Part shown: positions 9,080-18,502 of the stretch, one piece after another
Layout: every line of letters starts with the position of its first letter
How positions within the stretch are numbered: position 1 is the first letter of the stretch
NCBI RefSeq assembly: GCF_001681715.1
Contig: NZ_LNWY01000012.1
Span: 1-64,000, forward strand
Length of the DNA: 64,000 nt
Direction of reading: 5' to 3'
Origin: Tritonibacter mobilis
GTDB taxonomy: Bacteria > Pseudomonadota > Alphaproteobacteria > Rhodobacterales > Rhodobacteraceae
The notes under the pieces: model-generated
What the model was told of the DNA's origin: nothing
Seen by the model: the letters and a program-made list of their open reading frames with translations, nothing else
Databases searched by the model: none
Position numbers and translations under genes: made by a program

Positions 9080-10060
9080 GTGCGGATGAGTGCAATTGTT
9101 GCTCTTGGCCTGACGCTCAGCGTTGCGGGTCTTGGTCTTGCCACCGCTCTGCGCGCACCTGCGCGCGAAGCGCAGGCGATGGCCAACCACCCGCCTCAAG
9201 GTCAGTTTGTCACCGTCGATGGCCATCAGGTTCATGTGGTAGAGCGTGGTCAGCCCCAAGGCAGCGCTCCGGATCTGGTGTTGATCCACGGCTCCAATGG
9301 CAGCAGCCGGGACATGACGTTCCGACTGTCGCCTGCATTGGAAGATGCCTATCACATCCTGATTTTTGATCGCCCGGGGCTGGGCTATTCCGATGCCCTG
9401 ACCGAAAAAGGCACCAGCATCCAAACCCAAGCCGCTGTGCTGCAAAAAGCAAGCGCCAGCCTTGGCGTGGACCGCCCGATTGTACTCGGGCAAAGCTATG
9501 GCGGTGCAGTGGCTCTTGCATGGGCAACACAGTTTCCTCAGCACACCGCCGCAGTGGTTAATGTCTCTGGCGTCTCCCACCCTTGGGATGCGGAGTTGCC
9601 GACATTCTATAAACTGACCTCCTCGCGCCTTGGCGGCGCGTTGATCGTGCCCGTTCTGACTGCTTTTGTCCCCAATAGTTATGTGCGTTCCTCTTTGGAA
9701 GAGGTGTTTGCCCCGCAAGCGGTGCCTGAGGGGTTTGCGGAGTATTTCGGTCTGGCCATGAGCTTACGCCGCAGTTCTTTGCGTGCCAATGCCAAACAAC
9801 GCGCCAACCTGCTGAAAGAGATTGAGGCCATAGCGCCGCTATATCCGCAACTTGAGATGCCAATCGAGATCGTGCATGGAACGGCCGATACAACGGTGGG
9901 AATTTCCATTCATGCAGAACGACTTGTGCAGGACAGTTCCACCGCGCGGCTCACCCCGCTACCGGGTGTTGGGCATATGCCGCATCAGACCCATACACAA
10001 TCCATTGTGGATGCGGTGAACCGGGCCGCAGCACGCGCAAACTTGCGTCAATCGCTTTAA
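9080..10060 (+). CDS. Alpha/beta-fold hydrolase, membrane-anchored or exported
   Basis: A 326-residue alpha/beta hydrolase. The N-terminal 22 residues form a hydrophobic anchor or uncleaved signal. The oxyanion-hole motif HGSNGSS is near residue 70, the nucleophile Ser lies in GQSYGGA near 138, the acid Asp is in HGTADTTV near 276, and the His is in GVGHMPHQT near 303. The triad is therefore complete. Two starts are possible: GTG at 9080, 3 bases after the metA stop, or ATG at 9086. The close spacing suggests translation coupled to metA, but no methionine-related substrate can be read from the sequence. Confidence 0.85.
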   Translation: MRMSAIVALGLTLSVAGLGLATALRAPAREAQAMANHPPQGQFVTVDGHQVHVVERGQPQGSAPDLVLIHGSNGSSRDMTFRLSPALEDAYHILIFDRPGLGYSDALTEKGTSIQTQAAVLQKASASLGVDRPIVLGQSYGGAVALAWATQFPQHTAAVVNVSGVSHPWDAELPTFYKLTSSRLGGALIVPVLTAFVPNSYVRSSLEEVFAPQAVPEGFAEYFGLAMSLRRSSLRANAKQRANLLKEIEAIAPLYPQLEMPIEIVHGTADTTVGISIHAERLVQDSSTARLTPLPGVGHMPHQTHTQSIVDAVNRAAARANLRQSL

Positions 10061-10085
10061 CATTGAAGAGTGATGCTTCAGGAAT

Positions 10086-10982
10086 ATGCGGGCAGAAAAG
10101 GATGGGTCTGATATGAGTTTGCCGTTTGACGGAGCAATCAGCGCGTATTTTGAGGAAGCTGCGCCCAAAGAGATCCGCAAAGCGATCGATGACGCGGGCA
10201 AGGACGATATCCTGAACCCGAGCTATCCGTATGACGCGGAAATCTTCAAAGGGGATTACAAGGATCAATACAAGGCGCTGCAGGTCGAACTGGTCAAACT
10301 TCAGGCCTCGGTAAAGGCCTCAGACCAACGTGTCGCCATCGTGTTTGAGGGCCGTGATGCCGCAGGAAAAGGCGGCACAATCAAGCGCTTTCGCGAGAAC
10401 CTTAATCCGCGTGGCGCCCGTGTCGTCGCACTGTCGAAACCCACCGAGACAGAAGCGACGCAGTGGTATTTTCAACGCTATATCTCGCAACTGCCCTCAG
10501 GCGGCGAGATCGTGTTCTTTGACCGCAGCTGGTACAATCGTGGCGTGGTGGAGCAGGTGTTTGAATTTTGCACCCATAGCCAGCGCGAGCACTTCTTTTC
10601 TCAGGTACCAGACTTTGAAAAAATGTTGGTGGATGAGGGCATCCAGCTCTTTAAATTCTGGCTGAACGTGGGTCGCGCGGAACAATTGCGCCGGTTCCTC
10701 GCCCGTGAGCGTGATCCGCTCAAACAATGGAAACTCAGCTGGATCGATGTTGAGGGGCTGAAACGCTGGGACGCCTATTCCAAGGCCATCGAGGAAACCC
10801 TGGAGCGCAGTCAAAGCCCCCACGCACCATGGACAATCGTGCGATCTGACGACAAAAAACGCGCCCGCCTCGAAGCGATCCGCCACGTGCTACAGTCGGT
10901 AGACTACGCCAATAAAGACAAGGACGCGATTGGATCGGCCGATCCTTTGATTTGCGGAGGCCCCGAAATCTGGGATGGCTAA
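10086..10982 (+). CDS. ppk2: Polyphosphate kinase 2
   Basis: A one-domain PPK2 enzyme that transfers phosphate between polyphosphate and nucleotides. It has a Walker A loop at GRDAAGKGG (about 89-97) and a Walker B/DRSWYNR motif ([12 protein letters not shown], about 141-152). The lid-region arginines lie in [15 protein letters not shown]. At about 290-298 residues it has normal class I length. Two starts are plausible: ATG at 10086, or ATG at 10113, which has AAAAGGA about 10 bases upstream and would remove nine residues. The 3' end overlaps the TetR gene by 8 bases, implying an operon. Nucleotide preference cannot be fixed from sequence alone. Confidence 0.94.
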   Translation: MRAEKDGSDMSLPFDGAISAYFEEAAPKEIRKAIDDAGKDDILNPSYPYDAEIFKGDYKDQYKALQVELVKLQASVKASDQRVAIVFEGRDAAGKGGTIKRFRENLNPRGARVVALSKPTETEATQWYFQRYISQLPSGGEIVFFDRSWYNRGVVEQVFEFCTHSQREHFFSQVPDFEKMLVDEGIQLFKFWLNVGRAEQLRRFLARERDPLKQWKLSWIDVEGLKRWDAYSKAIEETLERSQSPHAPWTIVRSDDKKRARLEAIRHVLQSVDYANKDKDAIGSADPLICGGPEIWDG

Positions 10983-11592
10983 ACGCGGCTACCATCACGG
11001 CAATCTCCGTCAGGCTCTTGTGGAGGCTGCGCTTCGCCTCATTGAGGTGAAGGGCCCGACGGGGTTCACCCTTTCTGAGGCCGCCAAGCAGGCCGGCGTC
11101 ACCCCGGCTGCCGTCTATCGCCATTTCGAGGGGCGAGAGGACCTGATTGCCGAGGCTGCGCGCCAAGGGTTCTTGATGTTTGCGGATCTCATGCAGCATG
11201 CCTATGACAAATATCAGCCCTCTGCCCTTGCGGCGTTTGAGGCCACTGGCCGTGCCTACCTCGCCTTTGCGCGCAAACATCCCGGTCATTATATTGCGAT
11301 GTTTGAAAGCGGTGTGTCTGCAAATCGGACACCCGAACTTGCAGAGGCAGCAAGCCGCGCGCGCGGGGTTCTGGAACATGCTGCGACAAAACTCAGCCAG
11401 CATATCCCGGCGGAAAAACGCCCGCCTGCTTCGATGTTTTCGGCCCACATCATGGCCATGAGCCACGGCGTCGTAGAGCTCTACGCCCGAAACGCCCCCG
11501 GCACCGCTTCTCCCTATGCACCGGAGGATCTGTTGGAAACGGGGATCGGGATCTATCTGCGCGGGTTGGGATTGATTGACCCAGACCTCTGA
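10975..11592 (+). CDS. TetR/AcrR family transcriptional regulator
   Basis: A 205-residue one-component repressor-type regulator. The N-terminal helix-turn-helix (about residues 8-55) reads [20 protein letters not shown] followed by EGREDLIAE, the classical TetR recognition helix. The C-terminal ligand-binding domain is helical and resembles the WHG-type subgroup ([16 protein letters not shown]). Its start lies inside the 3' end of ppk2, so it should be translated from the same message. Target genes and ligand are unknown; control of the ppk2 operon is an inference from position only. Confidence 0.9.
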   Translation: MAKRGYHHGNLRQALVEAALRLIEVKGPTGFTLSEAAKQAGVTPAAVYRHFEGREDLIAEAARQGFLMFADLMQHAYDKYQPSALAAFEATGRAYLAFARKHPGHYIAMFESGVSANRTPELAEAASRARGVLEHAATKLSQHIPAEKRPPASMFSAHIMAMSHGVVELYARNAPGTASPYAPEDLLETGIGIYLRGLGLIDPDL

Positions 11593-11730
11593 CACCTCCC
11601 TACATGCACAACAATTAAGCACTTGAAAAAGGTCTGACGCTTTTAACGCTAGACTTATTCTTGTTTCAGCATGAGTTAATAGCCCTTCCCTAGTTTCGGC
11701 TCCGTTCGCGGTCATTTCGAGGAGTCTGCT

Positions 11731-13881
11731 ATGCGTCTGCGATTGGTAATGTTTCTGGTGATCGGCCCGCTGATCGCATTGGCCTGTTTTTTTGCTGTAG
11801 ACGAATTGCAGATGCAGTGGGACGACTACTCACTTGCGCGCGAAACACGGGAAAAAACGCTCGAAGAGACGCTGGTCAACACACTTGTTCACGAGATGCA
11901 AAAAGAGCGCGGCTATTCCGCAGGCTTCATCGCATCGAAGGGCAAGAACTTTCCACAAGAGCTGTCTGAACAGCGGCAGATGACGGATGAAGCACTGAAA
12001 ACCGTCCTTTCAGACGTGCGCTCTCTCGCGCTCAAAAAACCTGAGCTGTCGGACATGGTGCGCGCTCGTACGGAGCAGCTTGCAGATATGCGTCAACAGG
12101 TTGATGGGTTTGAACTCACCGTGCCGGAAATGGCAAAGTTCTACACTTCCACCATTGGCATGATGCTCGATCTGGCGCGCCCTGTACAATCGGCATCGCC
12201 CTCTCAGAAATTGCAGATGTTGGCTCAGGCGCGGACGTTACTCGGTGCAGCAAAAGAAGCCGCAGGGCTGGAACGCGCTATGGGCGCTACCGGTCTTGGG
12301 GGCGGTTTTGGTCTGCCCTTGCATGATCGTTTTGTCTCTCTGGGCGGCGCGCAGACGGCGCATCTTAACGAGGTGGACGCATTGGTTGATATGGACGTCT
12401 GGATGGCGGAGCTTTTGACAAAAGAAGAATACGCCCAGATTGCGCAGGCTCGAAAAACGATTGTGGATGGCTATGAAAGCGGTGACTTCGGCGATCTGAC
12501 AGCACCGGGTTGGTTTGCCATTTCTACCAATTGGATCAATGCCCTCAGGGCAGAAGAAGAACGTCTCGCCACTGAAATCAACCAGATTTCGACCAGCATC
12601 GAACAACGCGCGGGCACTGCATTTCGCAAGTTTGCGATTCTGAGTGCGGTTGCCGCTTTGGGGTGTTTGGTATTCGCCGTCATCATGTTTGAAAAAGTCA
12701 TCAAACGTATCCATGGGCTGACCGCAGTGGTCGAAGGCTTCACCAAGGGGGACTACGATATCCACGTCGATGGTATCGATGGCAAAGACGAACTCAGCCG
12801 CATGGCCCGTGTGATCTACACCTTCAAGCAAGAGGCGTTGCAAATGATCCGCGACGCCAAGGCGCTGGAGGTCGAACAAGGCAAGCGCAAAAAAGAGCAG
12901 GACTTTGTTGTGAGTGAACTGCGCAATGGATTCTCGCGCCTGTCCGACGGAGATCTGACGGTCAAATTCGACAACACCTTCCCCGCTGATTACGAAGATG
13001 TGCGCGCAGACTTCAACCAAACCATCGGACGGCTACGTGAGTCGATAGAACGGGTGATTGAGGCAGCCAGCAGTCTGCGATCCGGTGCTGCGGAAATCGA
13101 TCAGGCGGCAAGCGACCTTTCGCATCGCACCGAAAGTCAGGCGGCCACGCTTGAGGAAACCGCTGCCGCCCTAGAAGAGTTGACCGCCAGCGTCAAATCT
13201 GCGGCAGATGGCGCGCGTACCGTTGAACGCACCACAGAGGATGCCAAGACCGAAGCCACCCAAAGCGGCACGGTGGTCAGAGACGCCGTAAAGGCGATGG
13301 CGGAGATCGAAAAGGGCTCAGAACAGATTGCACAGATTATCGGTGTGATCGACGATATCGCCTTCCAGACCAATCTTCTGGCCTTGAATGCTGGCGTCGA
13401 AGCCGCGCGCGCTGGCGAAGCGGGACGTGGATTTGCGGTTGTTGCATCCGAAGTCCGTGCTTTGGCACAGCGATCCTCGGATGCGGCAATGGAGATCAAG
13501 TCACTGATTGGAAACAGCTCGCTTCAGGTTGAACGCGGCGTCGATCTGGTGCGCAATGCAGGCCAGGCGCTTGAGAGCATCGTAACCCAGGTCACGCATA
13601 TCTCGACTCTGGTGAGCGAAATCGCCGAAGGTGCTGCGGAGCAATCCACAGGTCTGGAGGAGATCAACACCGGCGTTGTTCAACTTGATCAGGTCACGCA
13701 ACAAAACGCGGCGATGGTTGAGGAAACGACAGCCGCCAGCAATATGCTCAACACCAACGCCCAGCAGTTGGGAGACATTGTGCAGCGGTTCAAAATTCAC
13801 AGTGATCAGACGGCTTCGGCCCCTGCGCAGACTGAGCCCTCAGCGGACGACGAGGCTATCGCTCTGCCCCGTGCCAGTTGA
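11731..13881 (+). CDS. Methyl-accepting chemotaxis protein with NIT-type sensor
   Basis: A 716-residue transmembrane chemoreceptor. A first membrane helix (about 4-22) leads to a periplasmic sensor of about 270 residues with the features of the nitrate/nitrite-sensing NIT domain: helical, with the paired ERGYSAGFIASKG and KEAAGLERAMGATGL segments. The second helix is near 298-318, followed by HAMP and the long coiled signalling domain. The hairpin tip that contacts CheA and CheW is recognisable at IIGVIDDIAFQTNLLALNA. No CheR/CheB-tethering pentapeptide is evident at the C-terminus. It is a single gene with no chemotaxis genes nearby. Ligand assignment to nitrate or nitrite is family-level only. 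Confidence 0.92.
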   Translation: MRLRLVMFLVIGPLIALACFFAVDELQMQWDDYSLARETREKTLEETLVNTLVHEMQKERGYSAGFIASKGKNFPQELSEQRQMTDEALKTVLSDVRSLALKKPELSDMVRARTEQLADMRQQVDGFELTVPEMAKFYTSTIGMMLDLARPVQSASPSQKLQMLAQARTLLGAAKEAAGLERAMGATGLGGGFGLPLHDRFVSLGGAQTAHLNEVDALVDMDVWMAELLTKEEYAQIAQARKTIVDGYESGDFGDLTAPGWFAISTNWINALRAEEERLATEINQISTSIEQRAGTAFRKFAILSAVAALGCLVFAVIMFEKVIKRIHGLTAVVEGFTKGDYDIHVDGIDGKDELSRMARVIYTFKQEALQMIRDAKALEVEQGKRKKEQDFVVSELRNGFSRLSDGDLTVKFDNTFPADYEDVRADFNQTIGRLRESIERVIEAASSLRSGAAEIDQAASDLSHRTESQAATLEETAAALEELTASVKSAADGARTVERTTEDAKTEATQSGTVVRDAVKAMAEIEKGSEQIAQIIGVIDDIAFQTNLLALNAGVEAARAGEAGRGFAVVASEVRALAQRSSDAAMEIKSLIGNSSLQVERGVDLVRNAGQALESIVTQVTHISTLVSEIAEGAAEQSTGLEEINTGVVQLDQVTQQNAAMVEETTAASNMLNTNAQQLGDIVQRFKIHSDQTASAPAQTEPSADDEAIALPRAS

Positions 13882-13951
13882 ACCTGCGATCAGCCAGCCT
13901 AGCTGCTAGGGCAAGTGGCGCGGCAAAGACGCGGTTTCAGGCCGACACGAC

Positions 13952-13983
13952 AAAAGAAAAGGCCGCCCGAAAGGCGACCTTTT
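13952..13983 (-). terminator. Intrinsic terminator after rpsI
   Basis: On the minus strand AAGGTCGCC pairs with GGCGGCCTT (one G-U pair) around a short loop and is followed by TTTTCTTTTG. It lies 24 bases beyond the rpsI stop. Confidence 0.85.
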
Positions 13984-14006
13984 GCATATTGATGTGATCC
14001 AGCAGC

Positions 14007-14498
14007 TTAACGCTTGGAGAACTGGAAGGAACGACGGGCCTTGCGGCGGCCGAACTTCTTACGTTCCACAACGCGGCTGTCGCGGGTCAGGAAGCCTGCG
14101 GCTTTCAGTGCACCACGCAGGGAGGGATCATAAAGCTGCAGCGCTTTGGAGATGCCGTGCTTAACCGCGCCGGCCTGACCGGAGAGACCACCGCCCTTGA
14201 CGGTTGCGTAGACGTCGAACTGGTCTTCCACACCGGCAACGGTGAAGGGTTGACGCAGGATCATCTGCAGCACCGGACGTGCGAAGTATTTGTTGATCTC
14301 TTTGCCGTTCACTTCGACCTTGCCGGAACCCGGCTTGATCCAAACGCGTGCAATTGCGTCTTTCCGCTTGCCAGTGGCGTAGGAACGACCCAGCTCGTCA
14401 CGAACGGGCTCACGCGGGGCCAGCTCTTCGGCTGCGGTTTCGACGCCTGCGACAGCGCCCAGCTCTTCGAGAGTGTTGATCTGATCAGCCATCGTCAT
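14007..14498 (-). CDS. rpsI: 30S ribosomal protein S9
   Basis: The S9/uS9 ribosomal protein, whose C-terminal tail reaches the P-site tRNA. The conserved core ([26 protein letters not shown]) and the basic tail ending [15 protein letters not shown] are intact, including the terminal Ser-Lys-Arg. At 163 residues it is longer than E. coli S9 (130) because of an acidic N-terminal extension of about 35 residues, common in alphaproteobacteria. It shares one base with the rplM stop codon and is therefore translationally coupled to it. Confidence 0.98.
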   Translation of the reverse strand: MTMADQINTLEELGAVAGVETAAEELAPREPVRDELGRSYATGKRKDAIARVWIKPGSGKVEVNGKEINKYFARPVLQMILRQPFTVAGVEDQFDVYATVKGGGLSGQAGAVKHGISKALQLYDPSLRGALKAAGFLTRDSRVVERKKFGRRKARRSFQFSKR

Positions 14499-14956
14499 TA
14501 GCTCCGGGTGTTTTTCTTGTTCATGGATTTGACATCCAGAACTTCGGGGCTCTGGGCTTCATGCGGGTGCTCAGCACCAGCGTAGATGCGCAGGTTGGTC
14601 ATCTGCTGACGGGACAGGCGGTTGCCCGGCAACATGCGCTTAACGGCCTGCATGACCACGCGCTCTGGGTGTGCACCCTCGAGGATCTGCTGCTTGGTGC
14701 GGGATTTGATGCCGCCCGGGTGGCCAGTGTGCCAGTAGAAGTGCTCTTCGCGCTTCTTGCCGGTCATCTGGATCTTTTCAGCGTTGATGACGATTACGTT
14801 GTCGCCCATGTCCATGTGGGGGGTGAACGACGGTTTATGCTTGCCGCGCAGGCGGGTGGCAACGATCGACGCAAGACGGCCCAGCACCACGCCCTCGGCG
14901 TCGATGATGATCCACTTCTTGTCGATGTCTGCCGGGGTAGCAGAGAAGGTTTTCAT
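14498..14956 (-). CDS. rplM: 50S ribosomal protein L13
   Basis: The L13/uL13 protein, an early-assembly component of the large subunit. Its typical start ([19 protein letters not shown]) and the core [23 protein letters not shown] and [11 protein letters not shown] motifs are all present. The length of 152 residues is normal for alphaproteobacteria. It heads the two-gene rplM-rpsI operon. The 173 bases upstream contain the promoter region but no feature I can define. Confidence 0.98.
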   Translation of the reverse strand: MKTFSATPADIDKKWIIIDAEGVVLGRLASIVATRLRGKHKPSFTPHMDMGDNVIVINAEKIQMTGKKREEHFYWHTGHPGGIKSRTKQQILEGAHPERVVMQAVKRMLPGNRLSRQQMTNLRIYAGAEHPHEAQSPEVLDVKSMNKKNTRS

Positions 14957-15129
14957 GTCAGGTCAATCCTGTTTGTCGTGACGATAGCGCCGCAAGCGAC
15001 TCCATCTGAATTCGATGGACGGGGTTTACGGCGCTGTCACACAACAGTCAACATAGCAAAACCACATAAAAATTAGCAATTTCAATGGTTTAAAAAATAG
15101 GTATCAAAATACCCCACATTTTAGAGCGT

Positions 15130-16548
15130 TCAAACGCTGATTTGCTCAGGTGGGTTGTCCAAAAGCATACGCAAACGCAGCATTGCATCCTCAAATCGCG
15201 CCAATGTGACATGTCCGTTGATGGCGATGCGCACCGCATTTGGCGCTCGCCCATCGCGCAAGGCAAACTCATCAGCAGAGCGCAGTTGCACCCCCTGCCC
15301 TTCGGCTGCACGGGTAAAAGCCCCAGCACGCCACCCCGAAGGAAGCCGAAGCCACAGAAACGGCACCTGTGAATCCCACGTTAACTCAAAGGCCCCCAGC
15401 GCGTTTACCGCAACCCGGACATATTCGGCCATCTCATCGCGGACAGTCTGGACCAGTTTTTTGCTGCGCGGATCTGACAGCAACACACGTGTGACCTCTG
15501 CCAAAGGCTGCGCCAGACCGAAGAAACCATATTCCGCAACTCGGCGCAGATCCGCAGACTTGCCAACTGGCGCAATCGCAAACCCAACACGCAGCGCCGG
15601 CGTCAGTGATTTGGAGATAGAGGTCACGTGCCAGCTGAGTTCCGGTGCAAGCGCCCGGTAGGTCGGCGCACGCGCCTCTCCCATACGGTAGCAATCGTCC
15701 TCGATCAGCTGCACATTGTGTCGCCGCAAGATCGCGAGGATTTCCTTTCGCCGTTCAAGCGGCGTGAATGTACCGGTGGGATTGTGAACCTCGGGACTGG
15801 TACAAAGCACCGCCGCGCCGGATTTTTTGATCACCGCCTCAAGCGCATCGGGCACAATCCCGTATTCATCAATGGCTACGCCCACAACTTTAGCTCGCAG
15901 TATCTCTGCCGCACGACGAAACCCGGCGTAGGACAGATCCTCGACCAGAATGGTGGGATTGCTATCCTTGAGGATCGCCTGCATGACGGTCATAACCGCG
16001 TTCTGCCCGCCATGGGTCAACACGACATCTCGTTCCGTCAGGGGGCCAAGCGGCGTATCTGACAACCAATCGACCACCGCTTGCCGCACAGGCTGATAAG
16101 CATCCCGTGTCGGGTAATTCAGCAGTGCCAAACGATCACAATCCGCCGCTTTACGCAGGGCTTCACGGATCAGTTTGACCTGTCCGACATCCACAAGACG
16201 CGGACTGAAGAGCGAGACATGATTGGGGTTGGAGCGCTCCAGCAGATGCAATTGGCGCGACCACACGTCATCCATAACAGCCGTTTCACGCTCTGCGACA
16301 AAGGTGCCACGCCCAACTTCTGCTTGCAGGATACCTTCGTCAGTCAGGATGGTATAGGCGCGCGCGACGGTGCCCGGTGTAATGCTGAGCTGATAGGCCA
16401 ACTCCCGCACAGGTGGCAGTTTCGACCCCACCTGCAATGTACCACTCTCGACCGCCAATCGTATCGTATCTGCGACTCGTTTGTATTTCGGGCCGGGCTT
16501 TTCGGCCAACGATCCGGTCAAGGTGGAGGGCCAAATTGTACCCATCAC
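15130..16548 (-). CDS. MocR-type regulator (GntR DNA-binding domain fused to class I/II aminotransferase fold)
   Basis: A 472-residue MocR/PdxR-family transcription factor. The N-terminal winged helix-turn-helix (about 20-88) contains the GntR signature LPPVRELAYQLSITPGTVAR. The remainder is a fold-type I PLP-binding domain with the Schiff-base lysine in SISKSLTPALRVGF. Such proteins sense PLP or amino-acid-derived ligands and usually regulate a divergent neighbour, here the small DUF1127 gene 89 bases away. Aminotransferase activity is normally weak or absent. Target and ligand are unknown. Confidence 0.9.
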   Translation of the reverse strand: MMGTIWPSTLTGSLAEKPGPKYKRVADTIRLAVESGTLQVGSKLPPVRELAYQLSITPGTVARAYTILTDEGILQAEVGRGTFVAERETAVMDDVWSRQLHLLERSNPNHVSLFSPRLVDVGQVKLIREALRKAADCDRLALLNYPTRDAYQPVRQAVVDWLSDTPLGPLTERDVVLTHGGQNAVMTVMQAILKDSNPTILVEDLSYAGFRRAAEILRAKVVGVAIDEYGIVPDALEAVIKKSGAAVLCTSPEVHNPTGTFTPLERRKEILAILRRHNVQLIEDDCYRMGEARAPTYRALAPELSWHVTSISKSLTPALRVGFAIAPVGKSADLRRVAEYGFFGLAQPLAEVTRVLLSDPRSKKLVQTVRDEMAEYVRVAVNALGAFELTWDSQVPFLWLRLPSGWRAGAFTRAAEGQGVQLRSADEFALRDGRAPNAVRIAINGHVTLARFEDAMLRLRMLLDNPPEQISV

Positions 16549-16637
16549 AATCTCCGCTTAGACAATCCGTATCACGTTTTGTACGCATTACATGCCAGTA
16601 CATTCAGATTGCATCAATACAAAATGTGAGACAGACC
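16549..16637. promoter_or_regulatory. Divergent promoter region with candidate MocR operator
   Basis: This 89-base spacer contains TTTTGTA (16577-16583) and its inverse TACAAAA (16618-16624), and two GTAC sites 17 bases apart (16581 and 16598). MocR regulators usually bind short repeats in exactly this position. The repeats are seen; their function is inferred. Confidence 0.4.
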
Positions 16638-16868
16638 ATGACAAATGTGACAGAACACCCGACACACCTTGCCTATCTGACCAACCGTCCGGCCCTGCCG
16701 ATGGTTGCTGAAGCGGCGATCGGATTTGCGGTTCTGGTCACCAAATGGTCCGTCCGAAAGCGCACCCGCCGCCAACTGAGCCGCCTCGACGCCCATCAGT
16801 TGCGCGATATCGGCCTCCAACGAGAGGACGCCATGCGCGAAGGAACTCTTCCGTTCTGGAGACCCTGA
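16638..16868 (+). CDS. DUF1127 domain-containing small protein
   Basis: A 76-residue basic protein with a C-terminal DUF1127 (YjiS-like) motif: LSRLDAHQLRDIGLQREDA. Members are small, arginine rich and often stress induced; several alphaproteobacterial ones act in RNA or phosphate-related regulation, but no activity is established for this one. The true start is the ATG at 16638; the open frame extends further upstream but through the MocR promoter region. It is divergent from the MocR gene and followed by its own terminator, so it is a monocistronic unit probably controlled by MocR. Confidence 0.85.
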   Translation: MTNVTEHPTHLAYLTNRPALPMVAEAAIGFAVLVTKWSVRKRTRRQLSRLDAHQLRDIGLQREDAMREGTLPFWRP

Positions 16869-16893
16869 TCCCCGGGGCACAGAACCAACTGGC

Positions 16894-16921
16894 AGGCCGG
16901 AGCTCGTCTCCGGCCTTTTTT
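16894..16921 (+). terminator. Intrinsic terminator after DUF1127 gene
   Basis: Perfect 9-bp stem AGGCCGGAG (16894-16902) / CTCCGGCCT (16908-16916) followed by six T. Confidence 0.92.
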
Positions 16922-17087
16922 CATTCCTGACAGTGCAAAGCGACTTTCATAAATTTTTGCCTTGATCGAATCTTTGCGCTTTCCTATCTGCCCCTCACTT
17001 TCGGTACCGATCCCAACCCTGAACTCTTATTCGGGGGGGCGCTAAGGACCGTCTGGATTGTCATCTACTGGAACGAAGGGGAGTGTC

Positions 17088-17594
17088 ATGTCTGACGCCA
17101 ACCTCTTCCAACTGGGGATCGGTCTGGAGACAGGCGCCCATGAGGAAGATACCGCCCGCGGTGTACCCACCGCTATTGTGAACTCTTTGGTCGACGCCGA
17201 CCGGGAGGATCACTTCATCCGTCGCGACGGCAAGGTCTTTGCCGGCACCCATTTGATCATCGAAGTGATGAAAGGCACCGGTCTGGATTGTCAGACCCGG
17301 ATTGAGGACGCTTTTCGCAAGATGGTCGAGGTTTGCGGCGCAACCCTGCTGCATATCCACACCCATAAATTCTCGCCGCAGGGCGTATCCGGTGTGGCCG
17401 TGCTGGCCGAGAGCCATATCTCCGTGCACACTTGGCCGGAAATTGGCTACGGCGCATTTGACGTCTTCATGTGTGGCGATGCAGAGCCATGGAAGGCCGT
17501 CGATGTGCTAAAATCCGCCTTTGAGACCGATGTGGTCGAGGTGCGCGAACTGTTGCGCGGCGAGGAAATCGTCGCCAAGGAGATCGCAGCATGA
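17088..17594 (+). CDS. speD: S-adenosylmethionine decarboxylase proenzyme
   Basis: Makes decarboxylated SAM, the aminopropyl donor for spermidine. It is a prokaryotic class 1 pyruvoyl enzyme: self-cleavage should occur between Glu108 and Ser109 in AESHISVHTWPE, converting Ser109 to the pyruvoyl group. An upstream in-frame ATG exists at 17058, but AAGGGGAG at 17076-17083 sits just before the ATG at 17088, which gives a 168-residue protein. It is longer than the 120-130 residues of many class 1B enzymes because of an N-terminal extension of about 40 residues. It overlaps speE by 4 bases. Confidence 0.95.
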   Translation: MSDANLFQLGIGLETGAHEEDTARGVPTAIVNSLVDADREDHFIRRDGKVFAGTHLIIEVMKGTGLDCQTRIEDAFRKMVEVCGATLLHIHTHKFSPQGVSGVAVLAESHISVHTWPEIGYGAFDVFMCGDAEPWKAVDVLKSAFETDVVEVRELLRGEEIVAKEIAA

Positions 17595-18445
17595 CGGATG
17601 AGGTCTGGAACACCGAACGCCTGCACGATCATTTCGCCCAATCCCTACGGGTGAGCGAAATGTATTACGACAGCAAGACCGAGCACCAGCGGCTCAAGGT
17701 CTTTCAGAACGGCACCTTCGGGCGCGTTCTGACGCTCGATGACGTGGTTCAGACCACCGAAGGCGACAATTTCATCTATCATGAAATGCTGACCCATGTG
17801 CCGATCCTGGCGCATGGGGCCGCAAAACGCGTGCTGATCATCGGCGGCGGCGATGGCGGCATTGCCCGCGAGGTGCTGAAACACGCGTCGGTCGAGCATG
17901 TCACCATGGTGGAAATCGACGCTGGCGTTGTCGATTTTTCCAAGGAATACTTGCCAACGCTGAGCCAGGGCGCCTTTGACGACGCGCGGCTCAATCTGGT
18001 GATCAACGATGGCGCGGTCTTCATGAAGGAGACCGATGATAAGTTCGACGTCATCATTGTTGATTCCACCGACCCGATCGGCCCCGGTGAGGTTCTGTTT
18101 ACAGATACATTCTACGGCCATGCCGCCCGCGTCCTGACCGAGGACGGCATTATCGTCACCCAGAATGGCGTGCCCTTTATGCAAGGGGACGAGCTGACCA
18201 ATACAATGCGGGCCTTTCAGGCGCTGTTTCAGGACGCGACCTGTTATCTCGCCACCATTCCGACCTATGTCGGCGGCCCGATGGCGCTTGGCTGGGGCAG
18301 CCACTCGACCAAGGCGCGCAATGTAGATCTGGCAACGCTCGAGGCGCGCTTTGTCGCCGCGAACCTCACCCCCGACTACTACACGCCTGAGGTGCAGAAG
18401 GCGGCGTTTGCCCTGCCGGGGTATGTCAAAAAACTGTTCCCTTGA
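17591..18445 (+). CDS. speE: Polyamine aminopropyltransferase (spermidine synthase)
   Basis: Transfers the aminopropyl group from decarboxylated SAM to putrescine. The Rossmann motif IIGGGDGG is at residues 83-90, the acidic ribose-binding position is in VEIDAGVV, and the catalytic Asp region is VDSTDPIGPG. At 284 residues it is the typical length. The ATGA overlap with speD couples their translation, and together they form a complete spermidine branch from SAM. Confidence 0.97.
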   Translation: MTDEVWNTERLHDHFAQSLRVSEMYYDSKTEHQRLKVFQNGTFGRVLTLDDVVQTTEGDNFIYHEMLTHVPILAHGAAKRVLIIGGGDGGIAREVLKHASVEHVTMVEIDAGVVDFSKEYLPTLSQGAFDDARLNLVINDGAVFMKETDDKFDVIIVDSTDPIGPGEVLFTDTFYGHAARVLTEDGIIVTQNGVPFMQGDELTNTMRAFQALFQDATCYLATIPTYVGGPMALGWGSHSTKARNVDLATLEARFVAANLTPDYYTPEVQKAAFALPGYVKKLFP

Positions 18446-18466
18446 AACAGGTTGAACAGGACACTT

Positions 18467-18502
18467 AAAGAGCGTTCGCGGAGCAACCCGCGGGCGCTTT
18501 TA
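18467..18502 (+). terminator. Probable terminator after speE, shared with convergent gene end
   Basis: An interrupted hairpin (AAAG, GCG and CGCGG arms pairing with CCGCG, GGC and GCTTT) followed by TTTTA. It overlaps the last bases of the convergent PaaI-type gene and could serve both strands. Confidence 0.6.

Noticed and set aside
8093-9718. 541-codon minus-strand open frame across metA and the hydrolase
   Set aside because: It is antisense to two well-identified genes, has no family features and reflects codon bias of the GC-rich plus strand.
17051-17294. 13-base direct repeat GTCTGGATTGTCA before and within speD
   Set aside because: Only two copies, one inside coding sequence, with no flanking similarity; probably chance.
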